Shown here: one piece after another, positions 1-8,213 of the stretch
How the letters are laid out: each line of letters opens with the position of its first letter
Numbering within the stretch: position 1 is the stretch's first letter
Assembly: GCA_964439215.1 (NCBI GenBank)
Contig: CAYTNY010000026.1
Coordinates: 1 to 26,898 of the forward strand
Source of the DNA: CAYTNY01 sp964439215
GTDB lineage: Bacteria; Oederibacteriota; PGYV01; CAYTNY01
Length of the DNA: 26,898 nt
Reading direction: 5' to 3'
Notes under the pieces: model-generated
Databases searched by the model: none
The model's input: only the letters and a program-made list of their open reading frames with translations
What the model was told of the DNA's origin: nothing
Made by a program: the position numbers and the translations under genes

Positions 1-2894
1 GGATCGTTCGCAACGGCCCAGTACTGAACCTGCCCGCATTCATTTACCTGCATATTTCCGATGTTCCACTGTAAGGTTCTTGTACCGGCATCATACGAGC
101 CTGCAGGCGACGTTCCTATGAAACCGCCGAATGTGAGTTCAGGCGGGAGTATGTCTGTTACAATTACGTTTTCCACCTGCCTTCCCGGCTGCGGGCCGTT
201 TCCGAAAACTCTGCGCCAGGTATAGCCGTCCCATTCTTCTATAAGTATGTTGTTTATGTTATGCGCGGCGGTCTCGCAGGCGTGTTTGTTTGTTTTCCAT
301 ACAGGAACGCCGGGAAGATTGGGATCGCCGTGCGTATAGTCTTCGGATATGGGATATGTGAATTCCTGGGTTCCTATGGAAGCGCTGCTTTGCTGGGACC
401 AGTCATCGGTCCAGTCTTGATTGTTATAACTTGCGTGGAGCCGTGCTCTCATTACAAAAGGCGAAGTTGTTGTTCCCTGATGTATTCTGTGCGCATTTTC
501 GAACTGGCTCCAGAGTTGGTGGGTTGGTATGGATTTTTCGCTGCCAAAATTAACCATTACTCTTTGATTCCAGGAACCTTGTGCGTCTGTTCCGGGTATA
601 ATATCTTCGGATGTAATTGTGGTTGTCGCGGGGTCAAAGCCTTCCGCGTAATCCATTTCAACGTTCCAGTCGCCGCCGGAGGAGGTTACGCCGTGATAGG
701 GAGAATTCAGAAAATACGACAGTCTGTAATTTCCCCAGTCCACAACCGGTTCCGCGGCAGCGTGATTCGCGTGCAGGTAGAAAGTGAATTGGTCTGTGTC
801 TGAGCCGGGAACAGAATCAACAGCAAAAGAAAAATTAATGCCTGAACGTCCGCCGTTTATCCAGCCCGCGTCAGACGAGTTGCAGTAGTCTATTGTATAG
901 GTTATGGTGTCTCCCGCATTTGCTTCGTAAACATTCGCGGTTTTTGTTATTGCAAGGGCGGCAGCGACTATATCAACGCAGTTTGTTTCCATTACTTCGG
1001 TCATATTGTTGGGTATTGTGTCTGATGTCCAGCCGAGTCCGTTTGATACGGAAATATCCGCGGTGTTGCAGAATTGTCCTGATTCCGCGTTATCTTTTAT
1101 TCCTGCCACCAGAGTTACGCCGCCCATTGTTGCGCCGTAACTCTGGTTCTGAAGGCCCGGAACAGTGCCTATGTTCCATTGTATTATCTGGCTCTCGCCT
1201 GTTGTTCCGACAACAGAGCCGGCGGGATCTGATGAGATATATTCCAGTTCCGGGGGGAGTGTATCTGTTATTATTACGTTGGAGCCGTCAACAGAGCCGT
1301 AGTTGCGGTAGTTGAGCCAGTATGTAAGAGTGTCAGTGGGGAATGAATAGGTTTTGTCTACGCCTTTGTATATTTTTAAATTCGGCTGCGGGTTCCAGTC
1401 GCAGGGGGAGATGTGGTTTCCGGTCAGCAGTGCTAGGCCCAGCAAACGAAAGAAACCATGCATATATTTGGGTACAGAAGTAAGGTAACCGTCGCCTGCT
1501 GACGTTACATCCCATTCTATCATTGCTTCTCTGAAAAACTCTCCCATAAGTTCAAAGTCCTGTGAAACAATTGCGGCAGGCGCCGCTGTTCCGAAAAGCC
1601 AGTTTAGATGCTGCGTGATGCCTACATTCATATTTTTTGTTATAGGATCCAGTATATATCCTGTGCTTGCGGTGCCCATATAAGTGACAGGAGATGTGGC
1701 GTAACTTGCGCAGTCAACTCCGTATGCCTGAGGGTTTTTCATATAAGCGGCAAAATCAACCGCTGAATCATATTCGTAAGTATTTGATGCGGTAATTGTA
1801 ACGTGATTGACAGGATCCCAGGAGTATTCGGGCGGACCGTGCCACATATAATTTAAGTGTGTTCTCCAGGGGAGCCGGAAATCCTCGCCGCCCTGAAAGT
1901 GCCAAACCGAAATTGTTGAGCAAGATGGATCAGAACACGATACCCAGCCTGCAACGGGTATCCAGTTATTGGCATATATTTGTCCCATAAGCCAGTCGCT
2001 TGATGCTTCTGCCCGACGGTATTGTGAAACATTCCAGTCAGGGTCGCCTTCTGCTTCTAAAACTTGAGCAAAACAGTTGAAATACGCGGGAGCGGCATAA
2101 TCAATATGTACATCTGCGATGCTGTCGGCGAAATAAGCGCCATTTGGATGCACTGTCCCGCAGGGTCCTGCTGCCCAAGCGGTTAACTCGCGGCCTGTAT
2201 TTCCGTTTTTTATATAGCCGTCAAAACCTATATCTCCGCTTGTTTTGTAGCAGTCAACATTATCGCCTTCTGCCATTTCTACCAATCCGCGCAGTACATA
2301 AAGAGCTATTTCTCTGTAACTTATGGGGTTGCCGCAGGCATCATTTATGCCCATATTATCCCCCCACTGTCTCCAGCCTAAAAGCAGCCCCAATGCTATA
2401 TCAAAGTCTCCGTCAGCCGCTGAGTCCGGGCTGTCTGATGGAAGGTTTCCGTACCTGTAGCCGGGATCGGGAACAACGCATCCATTGATTGTGGGGCGTT
2501 TAATGAGTCTTGTGTCGTGGAAACGCATAAGGAGGCCGTCAAATGTATCTTTATCCCCCATTATTGCGGCAGCGATAAGAGCATAACCATCTCCTTCCGC
2601 ACAGTCATAAGGACATCCGATATTGCCTATTATATACTGCACACCTGCGTGAGAGTCGCCAGTGTATTCGAAGCGGTTGGCCATTATCTGCCAGGCGTCT
2701 CTTATCCATTGCTCCATTTCCGCGTGTGATACGCCGTCGGGCTGGACAGATGCAAGGGATTGTGTGCCGTTTGCATAGTCAAGAAACTGCGGAAAAGGCA
2801 TTGTTGGGTTTCCGGAATTTATGTTAACGGGAACACCATAAAGAGAAACTGCTATTAAAACTGTAATAACTAAGAGTAAAAGTTTTTTTTGCAA
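1..2894 (-). CDS. Secreted GH8-family glycoside hydrolase with DUF11-like repeats (3' end outside window)
   Basis: An open frame of about 964 codons runs off the left edge, so the C-terminus is missing. The start is TTG at 2894: an in-frame TAA lies just upstream, and GGGA sits 6 nt before the TTG. A hydrophobic signal peptide covers residues 1-20. Residues about 35-490 look like a GH8 catalytic domain. CAEGDGYALIAAAIMGDKDT carries the probable general acid Glu100, and the GH8-type stretch SAADGDFDIALGLLLG carries Asp161/Asp163. GH8 enzymes cleave beta-1,4-glucans, xylan, lichenan or chitosan by inversion; the substrate cannot be read from sequence. Residues about 505-620 and from about 840 onward contain ITDTLPPELEYIS and VTDILPPELTFGG, the pattern of DUF11-type beta-sandwich repeats of long exported or surface proteins. 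A sigma-70 promoter lies upstream (2985-3013). GH8 assignment is fairly firm; surface attachment is inference. Confidence 0.85.
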   Translation of the reverse strand, partial: MQKKLLLLVITVLIAVSLYGVPVNINSGNPTMPFPQFLDYANGTQSLASVQPDGVSHAEMEQWIRDAWQIMANRFEYTGDSHAGVQYIIGNIGCPYDCAEGDGYALIAAAIMGDKDTFDGLLMRFHDTRLIKRPTINGCVVPDPGYRYGNLPSDSPDSAADGDFDIALGLLLGWRQWGDNMGINDACGNPISYREIALYVLRGLVEMAEGDNVDCYKTSGDIGFDGYIKNGNTGRELTAWAAGPCGTVHPNGAYFADSIADVHIDYAAPAYFNCFAQVLEAEGDPDWNVSQYRRAEASSDWLMGQIYANNWIPVAGWVSCSDPSCSTISVWHFQGGEDFRLPWRTHLNYMWHGPPEYSWDPVNHVTITASNTYEYDSAVDFAAYMKNPQAYGVDCASYATSPVTYMGTASTGYILDPITKNMNVGITQHLNWLFGTAAPAAIVSQDFELMGEFFREAMIEWDVTSAGDGYLTSVPKYMHGFFRLLGLALLTGNHISPCDWNPQPNLKIYKGVDKTYSFPTDTLTYWLNYRNYGSVDGSNVIITDTLPPELEYISSDPAGSVVGTTGESQIIQWNIGTVPGLQNQSYGATMGGVTLVAGIKDNAESGQFCNTADISVSNGLGWTSDTIPNNMTEVMETNCVDIVAAALAITKTANVYEANAGDTITYTIDYCNSSDAGWINGGRSGINFSFAVDSVPGSDTDQFTFYLHANHAAAEPVVDWGNYRLSYFLNSPYHGVTSSGGDWNVEMDYAEGFDPATTTITSEDIIPGTDAQGSWNQRVMVNFGSEKSIPTHQLWSQFENAHRIHQGTTTSPFVMRARLHASYNNQDWTDDWSQQSSASIGTQEFTYPISEDYTHGDPNLPGVPVWKTNKHACETAAHNINNILIEEWDGYTWRRVFGNGPQPGRQVENVIVTDILPPELTFGGFIGTSPAGSYDAGTRTLQWNIGNMQVNECGQVQYWAVAND

Positions 2895-2984
2895 AAGCTG
2901 TCCCTTTTAAAACAAAATAAAAGGTGTTTAGAGAATTGTCATGTCAGATAATAAAACCTTGTTTCAACACCCTCTTTAAATATA

Positions 2985-3013
2985 AGTATACCTTCTTGTT
3001 TTATGTTTGTCAA
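2985..3013 (-). promoter_or_regulatory. Sigma-70 promoter of the GH8 gene
   Basis: Read on the minus strand: TTGACA (3013-3008), 17 nt, TATACT (2990-2985). The predicted start point is near 2978, giving a leader of about 84 nt before the TTG start at 2894. The leader holds GGTGTT and AACACC arms (near 2972 and 2924) followed by a T-rich run, which could form a weak attenuator-like hairpin with a long loop. Confidence 0.65.
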
Positions 3014-3051
3014 AAACTTATTTTAACAATAAAACAAGCTATAATATTTAA

Positions 3052-3166
3052 CATTTAAGACAAAAACAAGGAGAAAAAGTTTCGCTGTTTTCCTTATGTT
3101 TGAGTTGTTTTAAAGGAAGCCGGACGTTGTTTTGCAGAGTAAAGAAATAAGAGTATCCGGTTTTTT
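3052..3166 (+). ncRNA. Candidate small RNA (weak)
   Basis: A -10-like TATAAT (3040-3045) with a poor -35 (TTATTT at 3018-3023, 16-nt spacer) would start a transcript near 3052. Hairpin 1 spans 3064-3101: AAACA+AGGA+AAA pairs with TTTTCCT and TGTTT, leaving a bulged G and a bulged TA. A second pairing, CCGGA (3120-3124) with TCCGG (3156-3160), precedes T6 (3161-3166) and could act as a weak terminator, although the stem has only 5 bp and a long loop. AAGGAG at 3068-3073 has no start codon at usable distance, so a peptide is unlikely. Confidence 0.25.
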
Positions 3167-3229
3167 AAAAAAACAGTCAAAGATAAATAAGAAGTATCTG
3201 AAAATTTTCCGCGGGATATATTTTATGGT

Positions 3230-3571
3230 TTAAAGAATTTTGATAATCTCCAGAATCTTTTTTTTGTCTTTGAAGTTTTTTTGGGAAATTGTTCTGATTA
3301 TTTCATAAATTATTTTATTTTCTTCGGGTTCATAACCTGAATTTTCTTTGGGTTTAAAAAGCGCGGAAATACCCAGACCCATTTCAGAAGCAATTTTTTC
3401 AATTGTATAAAGAGTGGGTTTTCTGGCTCCTTTTTCAATGTTGCTTATAAAAGATACGCTTAACCCTGTTTTTTGAGCAAGTTTTGATATGCTCCATCCC
3501 ATAGATTTTCTGAACAGCGTAATATTAATTCCTACTGTGGTGTAAATATCAAAATCGTTTTTTTTCTTCAT
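3230..3571 (-). CDS. XRE/Cro-family HTH transcriptional regulator
   Basis: This 113-aa cytoplasmic protein has a classic HTH_3 domain at about residues 13-68: LFRKSMGWSISKLAQKTGLS, then SVSFISNIEKGARKPTLYTI, then ASEMGLGISALF. That matches lambda Cro/SinR-type DNA-binding domains. The last ~45 residues are a charged helical tail (EENKIIYEIIRTISQKNFKD) with no recognised sensor domain, perhaps for dimerisation. It is transcribed away from the signalling operon beginning at 3766 and shares a 194-bp intergenic region with it, so it may regulate itself and/or that operon; this is inferred from position only. There is no Shine-Dalgarno before the ATG, and the likely promoter places the transcript start at or next to the ATG, suggesting a leaderless mRNA. 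Confidence 0.85.
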   Translation of the reverse strand: MKKKNDFDIYTTVGINITLFRKSMGWSISKLAQKTGLSVSFISNIEKGARKPTLYTIEKIASEMGLGISALFKPKENSGYEPEENKIIYEIIRTISQKNFKDKKKILEIIKIL

Positions 3572-3577
3572 AAAATA

Positions 3578-3606
3578 TAAATACCATAATACCTGAAAGA
3601 TGTCAA
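3578..3606 (-). promoter_or_regulatory. Putative promoter of the XRE gene (leaderless)
   Basis: On the minus strand a perfect TTGACA (3606-3601) is followed after 17 nt by TATTTA (3583-3578), a poor -10. Transcription would start near 3571, the A of the ATG. The direct repeat GGTATTAT-GGTATTTA overlaps this -10 and could be an operator. Confidence 0.4.
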
Positions 3607-3631
3607 TTATAATCTTAAAGAATAAAAAAAT

Positions 3632-3660
3632 TTGACTATTGGATAAAAAACGAGTATAAT
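3632..3660 (+). promoter_or_regulatory. Sigma-70 promoter P1 of the signalling operon
   Basis: TTGACT (3632-3637), 17-nt spacer, TATAAT (3655-3660). It is the distal of two tandem promoters upstream of the receiver gene at 3766. Confidence 0.6.
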
Positions 3661-3686
3661 TTAAGCAAGTAAACGTGACAAAAAAA

Positions 3687-3715
3687 TTGACACAAGTTCC
3701 GATAAAGTATATAAT
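3687..3715 (+). promoter_or_regulatory. Sigma-70 promoter P2 of the signalling operon
   Basis: A consensus promoter: TTGACA (3687-3692), exactly 17 nt, TATAAT (3710-3715). The start point would be near 3722, leaving a ~44-nt leader with GGGGAAAGG just before the ATG at 3766. Such a strong match suggests substantial basal expression of the operon unless it is repressed. Confidence 0.75.
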
Positions 3716-3765
3716 AAATATGTAAATAGGCAGATACTCAAATTATAAACAGAAAGGGGAAAGGC

Positions 3766-4209
3766 ATGGAAAAGGAAAAAAAATTTGAAATACTGCTTGT
3801 TGATGATAATACCGCTGATATAGAACTCACAAAAGAAGTGCTGGAAGAAAGCGGCATTAATACGGTATTCCATGCTTTTACAGGCGCGGAAAAAGCAATG
3901 CGTTTTTTAAAAAAACAGGGGGAATACGGTTGTGTGCCTGAACCGGATATTATAATGATAGACATAAATATACCGGGAGAAAACGGCCTGGATCTTCTGG
4001 AAAAAATCAAAACAGATGAAACCATAAAACATATACCTGTTTTTATGCTTACTGCATCAGAAGAAAAAAAAGACATAAACCGGGCTTATAAACTTCATGC
4101 GAACTGCTACATAACAAAGCCTGCCGGATTTGAAGAGTTTTTAAAGATCGTAAAACGGATAAAAGAATTCTGGTTTGAAACCATAAAACTGCCGGGTGAG
4201 AATGTCTAA
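3766..4209 (+). CDS. Rcp1-like single-domain response regulator
   Basis: A 147-aa stand-alone receiver. The acidic pocket is Asp13/Asp14 (LLVDDNTADIEL), the phospho-acceptor is Asp66 (IIMIDINIPGENG), and the conserved Thr and Lys appear in VFMLTASEE and CYITKPAGF. The ending, EEFLKIVKRIKEFWFETIKLP, is typical of the Rcp1 subgroup of CheY-like regulators, which pair with phytochrome or multi-PAS kinases. There is no output domain, so it probably acts by docking or as a phosphorelay intermediate. The ATG has GGGGAAAGG at good distance. It is the first gene of the operon; its stop overlaps the start of the kinase at 4202, suggesting translational coupling and a direct partnership with that kinase (inference). 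Confidence 0.93.
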   Translation: MEKEKKFEILLVDDNTADIELTKEVLEESGINTVFHAFTGAEKAMRFLKKQGEYGCVPEPDIIMIDINIPGENGLDLLEKIKTDETIKHIPVFMLTASEEKKDINRAYKLHANCYITKPAGFEEFLKIVKRIKEFWFETIKLPGENV

Positions 4210-7200
4210 AAAAACAAAAAAAATCAGGGTGCTTGTGACAGAGGACAGTGACCACGATTTTTACCGGATTGCGGAAAAACTGAAACAGGCACTGCGGGCA
4301 AAAGCGGATATTGTAAGGGCAAAGTCGCTGAAACAGGCGCTTGCCGCGGTGAAAAAAGGAGGGGTTGACGCTGTTTTGCTTGATTTGTTTCTGCCGGACA
4401 GTTTTGGACTGCCTACTTTTGAAAAAATCAGAAAAAAAGCGTCCGATATTCCCGTGCTTGTTATGACAGGCGCCGCGGATAAGGGTACAGCTTCTCTTGC
4501 GATTAAAAAAGGCGCTTATGATTTTATAATCAAAGGGAGCGCGGGATGGGATTCCATAGAGAAACTTGTTTTGAATGCGGTTGAAAAAAATCTTAACCTG
4601 AGAAAACTTGAAACCGCGGCGCGCGAGCGCGATAATATCATAAAAAATTCCCCTGTTATTATGCTTGCTGTGGATGCGCGGGGCCGGGTATTATACGCCA
4701 ATAAGGCGGCGGAAAAGTTCGCTTCAAAGAAAACAGAGGAAGGCGCGGGAGAAGGACTCGGTGATTTTCTGGGATGTGAAAACAGCAAGGCGTCCGGGTG
4801 CGGAAAATCCAAAAAGTGCGGAAAGTGTCCTGTTCAAAAGACCGTAAAAGCCGTATGCCGGACAGGAAAAGAGATTAAAAATGTTTATGTTTCATATAAG
4901 AAAGGAAAAAGTACGGTTGATATTATTCTGTCCTGTACGCTGATAGAATATGAAAGCCTGCCCGCGGTATTGATAAGTATTCAGGACATTACGCCTATAA
5001 AAAAAGCGGAAAGAGAAGCGCTGAGAGAGAAAGAAAACAGCCAAAGGTACCTGGAGCTTGTGGAAACAATTGTTATTGCGATGGATGTGAAAGGGCGGAT
5101 CACTCTTATAAACAGAAAAGGGATGGAGGTGCTGGGCGCCGAAAAAAAGGAAGAAGTTATCGGCAGGAAATGGATTGCGGAATTTGCGCCGCAAAGCCAG
5201 AGAAAAATATTGAATGCCGAATTCAGGCGTCTTGTCAGTGCCGGAAATAAAACAGAAGACATAATTTCGTTTGAAAACAGTATTCTTACCTTAAGGGGAG
5301 AAGAGCGCCTTGTTTCCTGGAAAAACCGGATTTTACGGGGCGAAAACGGGAAAATCACGGGTATTTTAAGTTCAGGGGCCGATATTACCGAAAGCAGAAA
5401 GTATGAAGAGGAACAAAAACTGAACACGGGGATTCTTGAGAATATGTCTGAAGCAGTGCTGGTGCTGGACAGCAAAGGCGCCATAGTTTACGCAAACAGC
5501 GCTGCCTGCCGGGCAGGAAGGTATTCAGTGGAAGAGTTCTTGGGAAAAAAAGGCATTGAACTTATACCGGAAAAAGAGAGGGCGGTTTACAGGGGAAATT
5601 TCAAAGAAATAAAAAAACACGACAGGAATGTCTATAATTCCCTGTTTTTAAGAAAAGACGGGTCGGTTTTTCCTGTTGAGATAATGTCGGTTTACAGGGA
5701 AATAGCGGGAAAACAATATGTTATCCAGATTTTTGTTGATATAACGAGCCGTGAGATACAGCAGCAGGAAAAGGACATTCTTCTTGGCGAGAGCATAAAC
5801 AAGACAATGGAAATATACGAGATGCTTAAAGGCGCAAGAGCGGTTCTGGAAACCAAAGGCGGTTTTGATGAGACAGCAAAAAAGATATTTGAATCCTGCA
5901 AAAAACTTACAGGCGCAAAATCAGGCTATGTGGCTCTGCTGGATGAAAAGGGAAGAGAAAATGAGGTGCTTTTTCTTGATTCCGGAGGGATGCCGTGCAG
6001 TGTTAACCCGAATCTGCAGATGTCCGTAAAAGGGCTGCACGCGAAGGCGCATAAAGAAAACAGGGTTGTTTATGAAAATAATTTTATGAAAAGCAGCCAT
6101 GCCGGATTTATGCCCAAAGGGCATGTTGTTTTAAAAAACGCAATGTTCGCGCCGCTTGTGATTGAAGGCAGAACACTGGGTATAATAGGGCTGGCAAACA
6201 AGCCCGGGGATTTTGACGCTGAAGACGCCAGAAAAGCGGGTTATATGGGCGAAATAGCGGCGCTTGCGCTTGTTCACGCAAACGCGGTGGAAAAGATAAA
6301 AGACAGCGAAACCCGGTTCAAAGGGCTTGTGCAGAACATCCCGGGTGTCTTTTTTAAATGCAGGCCGGAAAACAACTGGGAAATGCTTTATATTTCGGAT
6401 GCCGTATATGAATATACGGGCTATAAACCCGGCAATATCATAAACAACAAGACAGTTTCTTTCAAAGATATCATACATCCCGAAGACCGGAATACGGTAT
6501 ATGAAAAAATTATGTCCAGTATGAAGAAAAACGGAAAATACGGGCTGCGATACAGAATAATGGATAAAAACGGCGGAGTGAAATGGGTCTTTGAACGAGG
6601 CTCGCTTGTAAAAGACAAGAACAAAGAAGTATTTATTGAAGGCGTGTTCTTTGACATAACCGACCAGGTAATTGCCGAAAGCAGGATAAAAGAAAGCGAA
6701 ATGAAGTACAAGAGTCTTTTTGACAACGCAAAGGAAGGGCTGCTGATACTTGACGGAGATGTTTATACAGACTGCAATCCCGAGGCGGAAAAAATATTTG
6801 AAGCGGATAAAGATTACATCAGGAGAAAAACACCTTATTTTTTCTCGCCCCCGCGCCAGCCTGACGGCAGGGAGACCCGGGAAAAGGCGGCTGAATTCAT
6901 AAAAAGAGCGCTTGCGGGGGAAGATATGTTTTTTGAATGGGTTCATAAAACAAAAAGCGGAAAAAAAATCATATGTGAAATAAGACTGGACAGGTTTGAT
7001 TCGGGCGGGAAGTTTTATCTGATGGTGTTTATCAGGAATATAACAAAACGGGCCGAGGAAAAAGCAAAGATGGAAAGGGATGCGCACATACTTTCCGCGG
7101 TGCACGATTCAGTCTTTTTGTCGGATATACAGGGGCGTCTTGTATACGTGAATGAAGCTGCCGCAAAGGAACTTGGATATAAAAAAGAAGAACTGGAAGG

Positions 7201-8194
7201 CATTGAATACAACAGGATACTGGAAAGCGATGCAGAAGAGGGATTTAATGAAATAGCGGGAACAACGCTGAAACAGGGGAAATACGTATATGAGGCAAAT
7301 CATATTTCAAAGAGCGGAAAAAAAATACCTGTTGAGGGCGCCGCGAGAAAAATTACAATAGGAGGAACCGAACATATTCTGTCTGTTTCAAGGGATATAA
7401 CAAAAAGAAAAAAAGCGCTTGACGACCTGTTTGACGCGTTTTCTAATCTTGAGGAATCGGATAAGATGAAATCAAACTTTATATCAATAGTGTCCCACGA
7501 AATGAGGACCCCTGTCACCATCATAAAAGGATTTACTGCTTTTATGAAAAAAGGCATGGGCGGAAAGCTGTCCGTGCAGCAGCGGGATTTTGTGGATATA
7601 ATAGAGACAAATACAAAAAGGCTGGAGCACGTAATAAACGATCTTGTGGATATGTCAAAAATAGAAAGCAACACTTTTGTCATAGAAAAACAGCCGATGG
7701 ACCTTGTGTCAATGGTTGATTCCTGCGTAAAAGATATGAGGTCCATAGCGGAGCCGCGGGGCATTAAAATAGATTTTGAAGGCAGGGGGAAACGCTTTAT
7801 TATTGACGCGGACAAAGGGCGTCTTTCCCAGGCAGTAATAAACATAATTAATAATTCCGTTAAGTTCTCCGCGGACAATTCACGCATTGTAATAACCGCG
7901 GGAGAGGAAAAAGAGATAGAAATACCCGCAAAAATTCCCGGAAAAGAAAAAGATATCCAGCGGTATTATATAAGAATAGCGGACAGCGGCATAGGGTTTG
8001 ATTCTGAGGTAAAAGAAAAGATATTTGAACGGTTTTTTCAGGCAGAGGATGTGAATAAAAGAAAGTTCCAGGGAATGGGCATAGGGCTGAGCATCGCGAG
8101 AACCGCGGTGGAGCTGCACGGCGGGCATATATGGTGCGAATCAAAAGGACATGGAAAAGGCGCGGAGTTTTTTATGCTTATACCCGAAAAATAA
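4202..8194 (+). CDS. Giant sensor histidine kinase: REC-PAS3-GAF-PAS3-HisKA-HATPase
   Basis: A 1330-aa protein without signal peptide or membrane segments, so probably cytoplasmic. Approximate order: N-terminal receiver 7-125 (acceptor Asp61 in VLLDLFLPD, Lys in FIIKGSAG); PAS 145-265; PAS 283-396; PAS 408-516; GAF 552-698; PAS 704-822 (PAS_3 type); PAS 834-948; PAS 962-1069; HisKA 1088-1155 with His1099 in SHEMRTP; HATPase 1200-1330 with N-box INIINNSVKFS, ADSGIGFD and GMGIGLSIAR. The receiver at the N-terminus implies its input comes from another kinase or its own His. The first PAS carries a four-Cys cluster (192, 200, 206, 209) that may bind a metal, Fe-S cluster or redox ligand. Start: ATG at 4202 overlaps the previous stop; a GTG six bases upstream is an alternative. 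It lies between a receiver and a second kinase. Confidence 0.93.
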   Translation: MSKKTKKIRVLVTEDSDHDFYRIAEKLKQALRAKADIVRAKSLKQALAAVKKGGVDAVLLDLFLPDSFGLPTFEKIRKKASDIPVLVMTGAADKGTASLAIKKGAYDFIIKGSAGWDSIEKLVLNAVEKNLNLRKLETAARERDNIIKNSPVIMLAVDARGRVLYANKAAEKFASKKTEEGAGEGLGDFLGCENSKASGCGKSKKCGKCPVQKTVKAVCRTGKEIKNVYVSYKKGKSTVDIILSCTLIEYESLPAVLISIQDITPIKKAEREALREKENSQRYLELVETIVIAMDVKGRITLINRKGMEVLGAEKKEEVIGRKWIAEFAPQSQRKILNAEFRRLVSAGNKTEDIISFENSILTLRGEERLVSWKNRILRGENGKITGILSSGADITESRKYEEEQKLNTGILENMSEAVLVLDSKGAIVYANSAACRAGRYSVEEFLGKKGIELIPEKERAVYRGNFKEIKKHDRNVYNSLFLRKDGSVFPVEIMSVYREIAGKQYVIQIFVDITSREIQQQEKDILLGESINKTMEIYEMLKGARAVLETKGGFDETAKKIFESCKKLTGAKSGYVALLDEKGRENEVLFLDSGGMPCSVNPNLQMSVKGLHAKAHKENRVVYENNFMKSSHAGFMPKGHVVLKNAMFAPLVIEGRTLGIIGLANKPGDFDAEDARKAGYMGEIAALALVHANAVEKIKDSETRFKGLVQNIPGVFFKCRPENNWEMLYISDAVYEYTGYKPGNIINNKTVSFKDIIHPEDRNTVYEKIMSSMKKNGKYGLRYRIMDKNGGVKWVFERGSLVKDKNKEVFIEGVFFDITDQVIAESRIKESEMKYKSLFDNAKEGLLILDGDVYTDCNPEAEKIFEADKDYIRRKTPYFFSPPRQPDGRETREKAAEFIKRALAGEDMFFEWVHKTKSGKKIICEIRLDRFDSGGKFYLMVFIRNITKRAEEKAKMERDAHILSAVHDSVFLSDIQGRLVYVNEAAAKELGYKKEELEGIEYNRILESDAEEGFNEIAGTTLKQGKYVYEANHISKSGKKIPVEGAARKITIGGTEHILSVSRDITKRKKALDDLFDAFSNLEESDKMKSNFISIVSHEMRTPVTIIKGFTAFMKKGMGGKLSVQQRDFVDIIETNTKRLEHVINDLVDMSKIESNTFVIEKQPMDLVSMVDSCVKDMRSIAEPRGIKIDFEGRGKRFIIDADKGRLSQAVINIINNSVKFSADNSRIVITAGEEKEIEIPAKIPGKEKDIQRYYIRIADSGIGFDSEVKEKIFERFFQAEDVNKRKFQGMGIGLSIARTAVELHGGHIWCESKGHGKGAEFFMLIPEK

Positions 8195-8213
8195 AAGGAA
8201 ACAAAAGGCTGTT

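Larger units (their letters stand above)
2895..3229. other. Intergenic region between GH8 gene and XRE regulator
   Basis: No coding sequence with a ribosome binding site was found. On the minus strand it holds the GH8 promoter and leader. On the plus strand there is a TATAAT at 3040-3045, a bulged hairpin at 3064-3101, and CCGGA/TCCGG arms followed by six T (3120-3166). These may delimit a short untranslated RNA, listed separately. Confidence 0.5.

Noticed and set aside
261..1315. Plus-strand open frames across the left edge
   Set aside because: The minus strand reads as one uninterrupted GH8/DUF11 protein here; the plus-strand frames are shadows without domains.
2895..2978. Riboswitch in the GH8 leader
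   Set aside because: Only one long-loop stem (GGTGTT/AACACC) is visible, and no conserved motif of a known class was recognised.
6131..7105. Long open frame on the minus strand opposite the giant kinase (324 codons)
   Set aside because: It lies wholly inside the well-supported kinase frame, has no SD, and its translation is rich in Phe/Tyr/His/Cys without any domain, as expected for an antisense shadow.
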